DNA from: Chloroflexota bacterium
Lineage (GTDB): Bacteria; Chloroflexota; Anaerolineae; Aggregatilineales; J027
Assembly (NCBI GenBank): GCA_024434115.1
Contig: QMIT01000003.1
Location: 1 to 64,000, forward strand
DNA: 64,000 nt
Direction of reading: 5' to 3'
Shown here: positions 43,532 through 52,548 of the stretch, piece by piece
Numbering within the stretch: position 1 is the first letter of the stretch
Layout: the number at the start of each line of letters is the position of its first letter
Position numbers and translations under genes: made by a program
Notes under the pieces: model-generated
Seen by the model: the letters and a program-made list of their open reading frames with translations, nothing else
What the model was told of the DNA's origin: nothing
Database searches by the model: none

Positions 43532-45615
43532 GCCGATGCTCCTGTTGTGCCATAGGATCGTAACACTTGTTGAAAAACTCGCAGCAGTGGGCCGCGCTGC
43601 TCAAAGCCCTGTTCACCCAAATCGGCGATAGCGAGATACAGTTGTTTACCACAGCGCCGAGTCAGGCCGAGAATCAATTTACGCAGCATCGTCCATTCCG
43701 CTTGAAATTCATCCTCATCCAGCCATACTTTATCCCTATCATAGGAACGTCGCAGCACATAGGGATGGGTAATGGGTTGGTCGAGGCGCTCCGACCATGC
43801 TGAACTACCAACATCCAACCAAAATTGATACTCTACCGGACGATTTCGCATCAGGTACGTATAGGCTGGGGCGATAAATACGGCATTAGCCTCTTCTTTG
43901 TGCCAGCTTTCTTCATGCAGAGCCGCCAGCAACCCCTCGCTGACCAGTGTGCGATATTCGACCCAAACCGACGACCAATCATCGGTGCCATCGGGATATA
44001 GCACGCGCCGGAACTGTTGGGCCGATTCGACCATCTGGGCGGCAACCGTACCTGCATCCAAATGGGTATGAAAGCCGAAGCCGGGTTGCGACAACACATC
44101 GCCAAAAAGACGGCGCAAAAAGTGGTCAGGCGGGGTTTGGGCAACTGTTTCACGCTGTTCCATGAGCCAAGTGCGTAACTGCTCATAACGTTCACCCACC
44201 ACGTAAGTAATACGACTCTGCATCGCCTGTTGGATGGCATCAAATGACCCCATCTCACTGCGGCCCGTCGCCCCATAGACCACATCGGCCAACAGCCGTC
44301 CCCGGATAGGGTCAAGATTGGCAATAACCTGCACCAGCGCGTCGGCAGTATCCGGCGCAGGCGGTAGTTGGTCAGCGGGTTGATTCACCAAAGCCATAAG
44401 GGTCAACATCGCCCGTGCTGCTGGTTCGTCTCGAATCGCCCGCGACGGACGATGTGATACAACGGGAATCCCAGCTGTCTGCAAACGATTCATTACGGTA
44501 AATCGCAGTGAATCATTGAGATAGGGTGCTAACATGACAATTTGGCGCGGCTCGACCCCCGATTCAATCAATTGAATGGCCTCATCGCAGGCCCAATTCA
44601 ACATCTGGGGATAGAAGGTGCGAAAGTCGTAGGCAAACGCCTCAAGGGGTGAGGGGTCAAGTTCGGGTAGTGGGGTATCGCTCAAATCATCATCGGTGAA
44701 AATAGCGTCCAATGCCGTTGATAATGATTGTAACGGTTTACTTTGGATGTGTGAGCTATCCCATGTAGTGTGGTCATCACATGAGGCCTGCAATTGGGCC
44801 GCTTGGAGGGGTTCAGCGCCGAGAAATACCCGATAGCCAGCATCGCTGTCCATGACCAAAAGCGCACTTTCCAATGGAGGTAGATGAGATTCGATGAAAT
44901 CCAACGTCACCGGGAAGTTTTCTTCAATGTTATCCGCAATGAGATGGTGATAGGTCTGGTTCAGATAGGTCTGATAAACCGGGTTATGTAACAGATGGTC
45001 GCTAAACACATCCAATTGCAGCGAAAAATCCAACAAATGGTTATCTAGGCAATACTGGCGAAACTCACGGGCGACCTCCAACCATGTCTGATAAATAGCG
45101 AGACGGCTGGAATGTCCACTCCATGCCCGTGACAACCGCAAGGCCACATCATCCAACGAAAATTCATTGATGGCGGCTTTGGAAAGATTGTCGAGCGCTT
45201 GGGCAATCAGGCGGGGGCGGGCGACATTAATGCTGTCAAACAGGGCTTGTTCAACGGCACGATCAACAAAACGGGCCATATAATATTGCGCCGTCTCAAT
45301 GGTCAGGAAAATCGGCTCGTGGCCTTCAGCATCTGTAAAACCCGCTGTGGTCGCAATTTCCGGCCAAAAAAGCTGGATACCACGTCGGGCTAGACCACCA
45401 AATGTGACAACCTCCACCCCTGCCGCATCAGGCCAATCGGGTTTGACGGTGGCGAGTTGATAGGGTCGGCCCAACGTGCGCTGAGGAACCAGCACAAGGA
45501 TAGATTCTGGTCGCACCCCCTCCTGTAAAAGACGATGCAGATGTTCAACGGCATAGGTGGTTTTTCCAGTACCCGCCGGGCCTTCCAAAAATTGCCGCAA
45601 ATTAACTGCCTCCAT
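43528..45615 (-). CDS. Degenerate superfamily 1 helicase-like protein (AddB/RecC-like subunit)
   Basis: A 695-residue protein. A Walker A motif (GPAGTGKTT, 12-20) is intact. The motif II position reads LIADNIEEN (Asp228-Asn229) instead of Asp-Glu. The motif III region, VMDSDAGYRVFLGA (254-267), has lost the usual Gln of GDPDQ. A motif VI-like GLTRRCGKQLYLAI is present near residue 650. There is no nuclease motif at the C-terminus. The pattern is that of a helicase fold that may bind ATP but hydrolyse it poorly, as AddB or RecC subunits do. It heads the operon, 4 bases overlapping the UvrD-like gene. Confidence 0.72.
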   Translation of the reverse strand: MEAVNLRQFLEGPAGTGKTTYAVEHLHRLLQEGVRPESILVLVPQRTLGRPYQLATVKPDWPDAAGVEVVTFGGLARRGIQLFWPEIATTAGFTDAEGHEPIFLTIETAQYYMARFVDRAVEQALFDSINVARPRLIAQALDNLSKAAINEFSLDDVALRLSRAWSGHSSRLAIYQTWLEVAREFRQYCLDNHLLDFSLQLDVFSDHLLHNPVYQTYLNQTYHHLIADNIEENFPVTLDFIESHLPPLESALLVMDSDAGYRVFLGAEPLQAAQLQASCDDHTTWDSSHIQSKPLQSLSTALDAIFTDDDLSDTPLPELDPSPLEAFAYDFRTFYPQMLNWACDEAIQLIESGVEPRQIVMLAPYLNDSLRFTVMNRLQTAGIPVVSHRPSRAIRDEPAARAMLTLMALVNQPADQLPPAPDTADALVQVIANLDPIRGRLLADVVYGATGRSEMGSFDAIQQAMQSRITYVVGERYEQLRTWLMEQRETVAQTPPDHFLRRLFGDVLSQPGFGFHTHLDAGTVAAQMVESAQQFRRVLYPDGTDDWSSVWVEYRTLVSEGLLAALHEESWHKEEANAVFIAPAYTYLMRNRPVEYQFWLDVGSSAWSERLDQPITHPYVLRRSYDRDKVWLDEDEFQAEWTMLRKLILGLTRRCGKQLYLAIADLGEQGFEQRGPLLRVFQQVLRSYGTTGASA

Positions 45616-45695
45616 TGGGACCCCAACTTCAGGGGGATGTCAATCATTACAAAGCATGATATTATCCCTAACCCCTGCTTAGAACAAATATCCAA

Positions 45696-45724
45696 GTGGC
45701 ATTCAGGAACGCCATCGTTACAAT
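45696..45724 (+). promoter_or_regulatory. Probable promoter for the P-type ATPase gene
   Basis: GTGGCA and TACAAT are 17 bases apart, with the -10 about 62 bases before the ATG. The -35 matches consensus at four of six positions. The rest of the 170-base divergent gap shows no other signal. Confidence 0.5.
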
Positions 45725-45785
45725 AGAGTCCTATATCATTGATTCATTCCTCATGTCCACAACAATCAATCAAAAAGGATGTCGA

Positions 45786-48566
45786 ATGTCTGAGAGTGCG
45801 TGGCATACGATGCCACCCGATCAAGTGCTTAGTCAATTGGAGACCGAAGCCGAAAACGGTCTTACCAAAAGTGAAGTCGCCAAAAGACTGGTGCAGTATG
45901 GCCCAAACGAACTGGTCGAAGCCGAAAGGCCGGGTTTTTGGCAGCAGTTATTGAATCAATTCAATAATTTTGTCATTTACATTTTGTTGTTTGCGGCAGT
46001 GGTCTCATTTGCGCTGGGGGACGAAATTGAGGCCGTTGCGATCATGGCGATTGTGATCTTGAATGCCACCTTGGGGGTTGTTCAAGAAGGCCGTGCCGAA
46101 CAAGCCCTCAGTGCCCTGAAAAAACTAGCCGCCCCCAACGCCAAAGTCATGCGCGAGGGGCACACCGAATCCATCCCATCCAGAGAATTAGTCCCCGGTG
46201 ACGTGGTATTGCTTGAGGCAGGGGACTATATCCCGGCAGATTTGCGGCTGGTCACAACCGTTAATCTGAGTATTGAGGAAGCCTCGTTAACGGGTGAATC
46301 TGTCCCTGTGAGCAAACAAGCCGAGCAGCTTGCGTCCGAAGATGCGGTTATTGGGGATCGTCACAATATGGCTTATATGGGAACAATCGCCACCTATGGG
46401 CGCGGCAAGGGTGTAGTAACAGGCACTGGCATGAAAACCGAAATCGGCAAGATTGCGGATGCCTTGCAATCCACCGAGGAAGAAGAAACCCCACTGCAAC
46501 GCCGCCTAGATGAACTGGGCAAGATGCTCAGTATATCGGCATTGATTATCTGCGGTTTGGTATTCATCGTCGGTGCGATTCAGGACTTACGCAAGGATAT
46601 GGAACTGGTAGATTCTCTGCAAGAGAGTTTCATTATCGCTATTTCATTGGCGATTGCCGCCGTTCCAGAAGGGCTGCCTGCGGTTGTCACCATCAATCTT
46701 GCTATCGGGATGCGCGAGATGATTAAGCGCAATGCGCTCATTCGGCGCCTACCTGCCGTTGAGACACTAGGTAGTGCCACCGCGATTTGCTCCGATAAAA
46801 CGGGTACATTGACGCAAAATCAGATGACGGCTGCCAAGCTGTATGTAGCAGGGTATCACCTAGATGTCACGGGTGAGGGCTACGCAGTGCATGGCGATTT
46901 CCGCCTCGAAAAAGATGTTCAAGACCCCAATGACCGTGTCGAAACGATGCGTTTGTTATTAGGGGGACTTCTGGCAAGTGACGCCCGCCTTGAACAAGAT
47001 ACTAATTCACCCACCGGGTATCGCATGATCGGTGACCCTACCGAAGGTGCATTGGTCGTAGCCGCTGCTAAAGCCGGAATATGGCGTGCCGATGCTGAAA
47101 AAACAAATCCGCGTGTCGCCGAAATCCCCTTCGATGCTGACCGAAAGCGTATGAGCACTATTCACAAAATGCCCGACGGGGAATATCTCGCGTTTATCAA
47201 GGGTGCACCAGATATTATGATTGCCCGCTGCTCGGCGATTTTTGAAAATGGGCAACCTGTTGCTATCACGCCCGAACGTCGCCAAAATATCTTAAATGTG
47301 AATGCCCAACTTGCTGCTGAGGCTTTCCGTGTTTTGGCTGTCGCCCAAAAACGACTTGGCTCTCAGATGCCGGATGAAATCACCCCCGAAACCGTTGAGA
47401 ATGATATTGAACTGGTCGGGTTAATTGCCCTGCTTGACCCCGCCCGACCCGAAGTCGGCGCAGCCATCGCCAAAGCCCGCAGTGCCGGTATTCGCACGGT
47501 GATGGTGACAGGCGACTACGCCGACACCGCCCGAGCCATCGCCAAAGAGATTGGCCTGCTGCGTCCGGGTGGTGAGGTTATCAGTGGGGCCGAGCTTGAA
47601 AAGATGTCCGACGCGGAATTGGATCGTAAGGTAGATACCGCCGATGCGTTTGCCCGTGTCTCGCCATCACACAAGGTTCGGATCGTCGAGGCTTTCCGCC
47701 GTCGGAATCACATTGTTGCCATGACTGGCGATGGTGTAAATGATGCCCCAGCCCTCAAACGTGCCAGCATCGGGGTGGCGATGGGCATTACGGGTACGGA
47801 TGTCAGCAAAGAAAGCGCCGATATGATTCTAACAGACGACAATTACGCCAGTATCGTCTCAGCAGTCGAACAAGGGCGGGTCATCTACGCCAATATTCGT
47901 AAATTCGTCTATTTCTTGCTCAGTTGTAATCTGGCGGAAATCTGCGTAATTTTCCTTGCAACGCTGGCGGGTTGGCCGGCCCCATTAACCGCGATTCAAC
48001 TCCTGTGGCTCAATCTAATTACCGACGGTGCTCCGGCGTTGGCGTTAGGGGTGGAAAAAGGCGACCCCGATATTATGGCGCGGCCCCCACGTTCACCTGA
48101 TGAACCTATTGTCAACAAAGATATGGTCATTGGCATGATTGTTCAAACGATTGTCATGACCGCCGTGACGCTTTTGGCCTTTGCAATTGGACGAGGAGAC
48201 ATCGAATTATCCTTTGTCAAGGAAACCAGCGAGGCACTTGGACGGACAATGGCGTTTGTCACTCTCTCAGCCGCCCAACTTGCCCGCGCCTACAGTACCC
48301 GGTCAGAACTTTTCTCGATTTTCAAGATTGGGCCATTCAGTAACAAGTACATGCAGTATGCAGTGTTGTCATCGGGAGTTGGCCTGCTCTTGGTACTGTA
48401 TATCCCCTTCCTACGCGACATCTTCGATACGACCCTGTTGAATGGGACACACTGGGCCATCTTGATTCCCCTGCTGCTGTTCCCCACTGTGATCGCCGAA
48501 CTCACCAAGCCGTTCCTCCAAGCGATGCATCGGCGGGATGAGGCTCTCGAAGGCCAATCGGCATAG
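45786..48566 (+). CDS. Calcium-type P-type ATPase (P2A)
   Basis: A 926-residue cation-exporting ATPase. Membrane segments occur in the usual P2 layout. The A-domain TGES motif is near residue 170; PEGLP in M4 and the phosphorylated Asp337 in CSDKTGTLTQN follow. FKGAPD and the hinge TGDGVNDAPAL are present, and NLITDGAPALALG in M6 matches SERCA-type pumps. The ATG has AAGGA about seven bases upstream; a start 30 codons earlier adds an unrelated leader. Calcium export is most likely, manganese possible. It ends in a terminator and has no cotranscribed partner. Confidence 0.93.
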   Translation: MSESAWHTMPPDQVLSQLETEAENGLTKSEVAKRLVQYGPNELVEAERPGFWQQLLNQFNNFVIYILLFAAVVSFALGDEIEAVAIMAIVILNATLGVVQEGRAEQALSALKKLAAPNAKVMREGHTESIPSRELVPGDVVLLEAGDYIPADLRLVTTVNLSIEEASLTGESVPVSKQAEQLASEDAVIGDRHNMAYMGTIATYGRGKGVVTGTGMKTEIGKIADALQSTEEEETPLQRRLDELGKMLSISALIICGLVFIVGAIQDLRKDMELVDSLQESFIIAISLAIAAVPEGLPAVVTINLAIGMREMIKRNALIRRLPAVETLGSATAICSDKTGTLTQNQMTAAKLYVAGYHLDVTGEGYAVHGDFRLEKDVQDPNDRVETMRLLLGGLLASDARLEQDTNSPTGYRMIGDPTEGALVVAAAKAGIWRADAEKTNPRVAEIPFDADRKRMSTIHKMPDGEYLAFIKGAPDIMIARCSAIFENGQPVAITPERRQNILNVNAQLAAEAFRVLAVAQKRLGSQMPDEITPETVENDIELVGLIALLDPARPEVGAAIAKARSAGIRTVMVTGDYADTARAIAKEIGLLRPGGEVISGAELEKMSDAELDRKVDTADAFARVSPSHKVRIVEAFRRRNHIVAMTGDGVNDAPALKRASIGVAMGITGTDVSKESADMILTDDNYASIVSAVEQGRVIYANIRKFVYFLLSCNLAEICVIFLATLAGWPAPLTAIQLLWLNLITDGAPALALGVEKGDPDIMARPPRSPDEPIVNKDMVIGMIVQTIVMTAVTLLAFAIGRGDIELSFVKETSEALGRTMAFVTLSAAQLARAYSTRSELFSIFKIGPFSNKYMQYAVLSSGVGLLLVLYIPFLRDIFDTTLLNGTHWAILIPLLLFPTVIAELTKPFLQAMHRRDEALEGQSA

Positions 48567-48574
48567 TAAAAAAC

Positions 48575-48606
48575 AAAAAGGGCGGGGTGGATGACCTCGC
48601 CTTTTT
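48575..48606. terminator. Terminator between P-type ATPase and TSUP genes
   Basis: AAAAAGGGCGGGG pairs imperfectly with CCTCGCCTTTTT, leaving T and A runs at both ends. It lies between converging genes and touches the TSUP stop codon. Confidence 0.75.
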
Positions 48607-49411
48607 AATATCCCAAAACAAAACGTATCCCGATAAGCAAAATGAAAATGCCATACAACTGACGTACCCGCACGGATGGCAATCCCAACGCGATTTTTGC
48701 GCCGCCCAACGCGCCAACCACTAAACCTAGCGCAACCGGAATGGCCGTCGAAATATCCAATTCGCCTGCCTCGTAGTAAGTGATGACGGCGGGCAACCCC
48801 ACTGGTAATAGCAGCGCCCCCAGCGAAATGGCAGTGGCCCGTTTTTGCTCATATTGCAGCAACCCCACCAATACAGGCACAATAATAATGCCGCCCCCAA
48901 TCCCAAATAACCCCGACGCTACACCCGCCACAAGGCCGATTATCAAAATGATGTACCATTGGGTTGATGGATTGGCAGGTTTAGAATCTGGGCTTGTGCC
49001 TGATACAGGGGGAGTAGAGGTATCTGAACGAAATTCATGCCACAATTTCCGGGGCTGCAAAAATCGCCACCCCATAAGGATGAGAAACACTCCATAGACC
49101 TGTTTCAGGGTATCGCTGGGTAAACTGAGTGCCAGACGAGCGCCGATCCAAACCGTCGAGGCAATCCCAAGTGCCAGCAGCGCTGAAGCCCGCCAATTGA
49201 AATGACCCGCTCGCTGATAGGCCATAACTGCAAAAATACTAACGGGCAGCAGCAAGGCCACGAGTGAGGTACTAATCGCATGAACAGGCTCAAACATTAG
49301 AAAGGTAATGAGGGCAGGGACAATCACAATGCCCCCGCCAATCCCAAACATCCCTGATAACAGACCCGCTACTAGGCCAACAATGAGGAGTAGGAGAAAG
49401 TCTTCTGGCAC
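48605..49411 (-). CDS. TSUP (TauE/SafE) family permease
   Basis: A 268-residue membrane protein with about eight hydrophobic segments arranged as an inverted duplication. Each half begins with the family signature: GLVAGLLSGMFGIGGGIVIVP near the N-terminus and GLVAGVASGLFGIGGGIIIVP near residue 160. TSUP carriers export or import sulfite, sulfoacetate, sulfur or similar anions; the substrate cannot be inferred. It lies 9 bases after the phosphofructokinase stop on the same strand, so the two genes probably share a transcript. Confidence 0.92.
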   Translation of the reverse strand: MPEDFLLLLIVGLVAGLLSGMFGIGGGIVIVPALITFLMFEPVHAISTSLVALLLPVSIFAVMAYQRAGHFNWRASALLALGIASTVWIGARLALSLPSDTLKQVYGVFLILMGWRFLQPRKLWHEFRSDTSTPPVSGTSPDSKPANPSTQWYIILIIGLVAGVASGLFGIGGGIIIVPVLVGLLQYEQKRATAISLGALLLPVGLPAVITYYEAGELDISTAIPVALGLVVGALGGAKIALGLPSVRVRQLYGIFILLIGIRFVLGY

Positions 49412-49420
49412 AGTTGTATC

Positions 49421-50392
49421 CTATCGGGCCATCACCCGTGCTAATTCCATCATCTCGGGGCTTAATGTTTTGTGGCGACCCGTGACCTCCTCATAGGGCG
49501 TCGCGGTAATATCGCCCTTATTTAAGCCGCACAGTACCCCGGCGATCCCATCGGACAAATATCCAACGGCTGCCGCCCCCAAGCGTGTCGCCAACAAGCG
49601 GTCAAATGAGCTAGGCGTTCCACCGCGCTGGACGTGCCCCAGTGTTGTTGCTCGGATATCGAAGCCTACTTCTTGCTCATGTTCTTCAAAATACTTCACC
49701 AAGGCGCTGGCATTATACTTCGCACCTTCGGCGACTACTACCAACGCATGAGATTTGCCACGTTGATAGGCATCACGCAGTTCTTCAACCAGAGCTTTTG
49801 GATCCGTTTCGACCTCTGGCAAAGCAATGGCCTCGGCCCCACCCGCAATACCCGCCATCAGCGCTAAATAACCACAATCACGCCCCATCACCTCAACCAG
49901 AAAAGCACGTTGATGCGACGATGCCGTCACCTTGAGGCGGTCAATGGATTCCAGTGCGATATTGAGCGCTGTATCTACGCCGATGGTGATCTCCGAGCCG
50001 TAGAGGTCATTATCTATCGTTGAAGCCACCCCTACCGTCGGCAATCCCAATTGGTGTAACGCATGGGCACCTGTTTGGGAGCCATTGCCGCCAATCACGA
50101 CGACGGCATCAATGCCTTTTTGATTAAGTGCACGCAAGGCTTTTCGACGGCCTTCGTCTGTTTTAAATTCGGGACACCGCGCACTACCCAGTACCGTACC
50201 GCCCAATTGCATAATCCCGCCGACATCGCGCCGACCTAATTGATGAATATTTCCATCAATCAACCCCATATATCCATGTTTGACGCCATAGGCTTCCCAA
50301 CCATGTTCAATGGCGGCCCGCACAACGGCGCGAATGGCTGCATTCATTCCGGGGGCATCACCCCCACTTGTTAAAACTGCGATTCGTCTCAT
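49421..50392 (-). CDS. pfkA: 6-phosphofructokinase
   Basis: Phosphorylates fructose 6-phosphate, the committed step of glycolysis. 323 residues from the ATG with GGAG eight bases upstream; a longer start 32 codons earlier lacks family resemblance. RRIAVLTSGGDAPGMNAAIRA, the GGNGS loop with TVGVASTIDNDL, and the MGRDCGYLALMAG and RATTLGHVQRGG segments are PfkA hallmarks. The GGDAP and GGNGS motifs fit ATP use; a pyrophosphate-dependent form is less likely. It is divergent from the R2lox gene. Confidence 0.95.
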   Translation of the reverse strand: MRRIAVLTSGGDAPGMNAAIRAVVRAAIEHGWEAYGVKHGYMGLIDGNIHQLGRRDVGGIMQLGGTVLGSARCPEFKTDEGRRKALRALNQKGIDAVVVIGGNGSQTGAHALHQLGLPTVGVASTIDNDLYGSEITIGVDTALNIALESIDRLKVTASSHQRAFLVEVMGRDCGYLALMAGIAGGAEAIALPEVETDPKALVEELRDAYQRGKSHALVVVAEGAKYNASALVKYFEEHEQEVGFDIRATTLGHVQRGGTPSSFDRLLATRLGAAAVGYLSDGIAGVLCGLNKGDITATPYEEVTGRHKTLSPEMMELARVMAR

Positions 50393-50424
50393 AGCAAATC
50401 TCCACTCCCTTCGTCTAAATTCGC

Positions 50425-50430
50425 TACAAT
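50425..50430 (+). promoter_or_regulatory. Candidate -10 element for the R2lox gene
   Basis: TACAAT 37 bases before the R2lox ATG; no matching -35 is present. On the opposite strand, TATAAA at 50433-50438 is a possible -10 for pfkA, so the two divergent promoters probably overlap. Confidence 0.4.
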
Positions 50431-50466
50431 AGTTTATAGTACCAAAATTAAGGTAAGGAATGTCAA

Positions 50467-51363
50467 ATGCACCAAAGTTTTGTGACAACTACACGCGGAT
50501 TACGTCGAGAGACACCTCCTATGCGATTGTTCGAAAAAGCCAAGCGTTTTGGCATTTGGAATCCGAGTGAGATTGATTTCAGTCAGGATGTAGAAGATTG
50601 GAAACGCCTAACTCCCGATGAAAAAGATGTGATCCTGCGCCTGACGACCCTTTTTCAAGCGGGCGAAGAAGCTGTTACATTGGACTTGCTACCCCTCATC
50701 CAAGTGATCGCACAGGAGGGAAGGGTTGAAGAAGAACTTTATTTGACTACCTTTCTGTGGGAGGAAGCCAAACATACTGATTTTTTCTGCCGATTTTTGG
50801 AAGAGGTCACAGGAGAAGTTCGGGATTTAAGCCACTATCACACCGACAATTACCGCTATTTGTTTTATAAGACCCTACCCGAAGCGCTACAACGACTTAC
50901 CCATGACTCATCTCCCGAAGCACAGGTTCGCGCCTCAGCAACATACAACATGGTCGTTGAGGGAATGCTAGCCGAGACAGGATACCACGCCTACTTTACT
51001 GCACTTGAACGAAACAATCTGCTCCCCGGTCAGCGCAAAGGTGTCGCCTATCTAAAACAAGATGAATCACGCCACATTGCCTATGGGGTGTTTTTGTTAT
51101 CACGCCTGATCGCCGACAATGATACGTTATGGGTAGTCTTCGAAGAAACCATGAACACGCTTGTCATGCCAGCTTTAGGGATTATCAATGAAGCGTTCTC
51201 CCATTACGACGTTATTCCGTTCGGATTAGTAGAAGATGATTTTGTTAATTACGCAATGGGACAGTTCCAAAAGCGATTGGCACGTATCGAGAAGGCTCGC
51301 GGAGCAAGTATCGAAGACATCTATCAAATTACCAAAAATGCAATTGATGAAGACGATGCATAA
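50467..51363 (+). CDS. R2-like ligand-binding oxidase (R2lox)
   Basis: A 298-residue ferritin-fold protein related to class I ribonucleotide reductase R2. The six predicted metal ligands are present: Glu67, Glu100, His103, Glu165, Glu200 and His203. Val70 and Tyr160 match in spacing the residues that form the Val-Tyr ether cross-link in characterised Mn/Fe R2lox proteins. This argues for R2lox rather than a true NrdB subunit, and no NrdA gene is adjacent. Its natural substrate is unknown; the protein binds a long-chain fatty acid in known cases. AAGGA lies eight to ten bases before the ATG. Confidence 0.85.
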   Translation: MHQSFVTTTRGLRRETPPMRLFEKAKRFGIWNPSEIDFSQDVEDWKRLTPDEKDVILRLTTLFQAGEEAVTLDLLPLIQVIAQEGRVEEELYLTTFLWEEAKHTDFFCRFLEEVTGEVRDLSHYHTDNYRYLFYKTLPEALQRLTHDSSPEAQVRASATYNMVVEGMLAETGYHAYFTALERNNLLPGQRKGVAYLKQDESRHIAYGVFLLSRLIADNDTLWVVFEETMNTLVMPALGIINEAFSHYDVIPFGLVEDDFVNYAMGQFQKRLARIEKARGASIEDIYQITKNAIDEDDA

Positions 51364-51374
51364 TGGCTATAGGT

Positions 51375-51402
51375 GGGTCATGCTGCTCCATGACCCGGTT
51401 TT
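51375..51402. terminator. Terminator between R2lox and amidase genes
   Basis: GGGTCATG and CATGACCC form a perfect 8-base stem, followed by GGTTTT. It separates two converging genes. Confidence 0.7.
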
Positions 51403-51410
51403 GACTTATG

Positions 51411-52256
51411 TTACGGCTTGGTAATGCGCTGGTAAATGGCAGGACGGCGTTGACGTAGGAGTGGAAACAACTCACGCCAATGGGTCAGGGTATAGGGTTC
51501 AAGATCGGCAATCACGACTTCAACCGTATCCCGTTCGGCCTGCGCCAATATTTTACCCGTCGGGTCGCACACAAAACTACTGCCATAAAACCGAACACTG
51601 CCCTCTTGTCCAATGCGATTGGCTGCCCCAATAAAAATGCCATTAGCGATGGCGTGCCCGCGCATGACCGTCTCCCACGAATTTTGGGTATCTATAGCTG
51701 GGTCGGTTGGCTCGGAGCCAATCGCCGTCGGGTAAAAGACAAATTCCGCGCCATTTAAGGTATAAATACGGGCCAATTCAGGAAACCACTGGTCATAACA
51801 GGTGGGGGTGGCAACCTTGAGCGCCCCGATGTCAAAAACCGGATACTCGTCCCAACCCTCAAAAAAATCCGTCTCGTTATAGCCTTCGCCAGAGGGAATG
51901 TGAATTTTGCGGGTTGCCCCACCTAAATCCCCATTTGGGCCGTGAATGGTTGCAGTATCAAAGTAGCGTCCATCGTCGGCTTTTTCAAAGAGGCTGCCAA
52001 TCAGGGTAATTTCATGCTCAGTGGCTTGCTGGCGGAAAAACTGCTCGGACTCTCCTCCGACAATGGGTTCAGCCCACGCAAAACCCGCTTGGTCACGGGT
52101 GCTGGCGAAATAGGGCGAGAGTGAAAATTCCGGCAGGCAGACTAATTCCGCACCTACTGATACCGCCCGACCTATCAACTGCCGATACTGTTCCATCATG
52201 ACGTCTCGATTGCCCAACCAACCAGCTTGAATTAACGCGACCCGTATCGCTTGCAT
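51411..52256 (-). CDS. aguB: N-carbamoylputrescine amidase
   Basis: Nitrilase-superfamily enzyme that hydrolyses N-carbamoylputrescine to putrescine, CO2 and ammonia, the last step of the agmatine route to polyamines. 281 residues. The catalytic triad is visible: Glu in CLPEFSLSPY, Lys in TRKIHIP and Cys in PTCYDQWFPE. The AguB-typical SPYFASTRD segment is present. An ATG is used with GAGGAG about eight bases upstream. A TACAAT -10 element lies 46 bases before the ATG. The divergent neighbour is the agmatine deiminase relic, so the agmatine-to-putrescine pathway is broken in the window. Confidence 0.92.
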   Translation of the reverse strand: MQAIRVALIQAGWLGNRDVMMEQYRQLIGRAVSVGAELVCLPEFSLSPYFASTRDQAGFAWAEPIVGGESEQFFRQQATEHEITLIGSLFEKADDGRYFDTATIHGPNGDLGGATRKIHIPSGEGYNETDFFEGWDEYPVFDIGALKVATPTCYDQWFPELARIYTLNGAEFVFYPTAIGSEPTDPAIDTQNSWETVMRGHAIANGIFIGAANRIGQEGSVRFYGSSFVCDPTGKILAQAERDTVEVVIADLEPYTLTHWRELFPLLRQRRPAIYQRITKP

Positions 52257-52302
52257 CAATGTTTCTCCTCCTGACGGTAGCGATCATCTTTGAGAGTATG
52301 TT

Positions 52303-52308
52303 ATTGTA
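52303..52308 (-). promoter_or_regulatory. Candidate -10 element for aguB
   Basis: On the minus strand, TACAAT lies 46 bases before the aguB ATG in a GCTACAAT context shared with other promoters in the window; no clear -35. Confidence 0.4.
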
Positions 52309-52335
52309 GCGTATTCTTCCACACATCGAGGTTTT

Positions 52336-52544
52336 ATGAGCCAACTTTTGACCAGCACACCCAAACAAGACGGCTAATTGGGGGAATCGTCGCCCCGATT
52401 TTCGATGACCAACATGATGTCGCAGCATTGCAACAATTACAGGTACTTTTTCCCGAGCGCAAGGTCATCGGGGTACCGGGGCGAGAGATTTTGTTGGGTG
52501 GGGGCAACATCCACTGTATTACACAGCAGCAGCCTGCCCCCTAA
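52336..52544 (+). pseudogene. aguA: Agmatine deiminase relic with internal deletion (both ends retained)
   Basis: The ATG at 52336 begins [13 protein letters not shown], which matches the conserved N-terminus of agmatine deiminases (TPKQDG), and the reading frame stops at once (TAA at 52375). A different frame then gives [21 protein letters not shown] and [15 protein letters not shown], which is the conserved C-terminus including the catalytic Cys region, ending at TAA 52542-52544. About 270-290 codons between residues 13 and about 300 of the usual protein are missing, and the frames no longer match. This is directly visible. It looks like a gene lost by internal deletion; a misassembly could give the same picture. 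It lies 80 bases from the divergent aguB start, which fits a once-complete agmatine-to-putrescine pair. Confidence 0.85.
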
Positions 52545-52548
52545 GAGA

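Noticed and set aside
50467-51363. Ribonucleotide reductase beta subunit (NrdB)
   Set aside because: The residue spacing and the Val-Tyr pair match R2lox better, and no NrdA gene is nearby.
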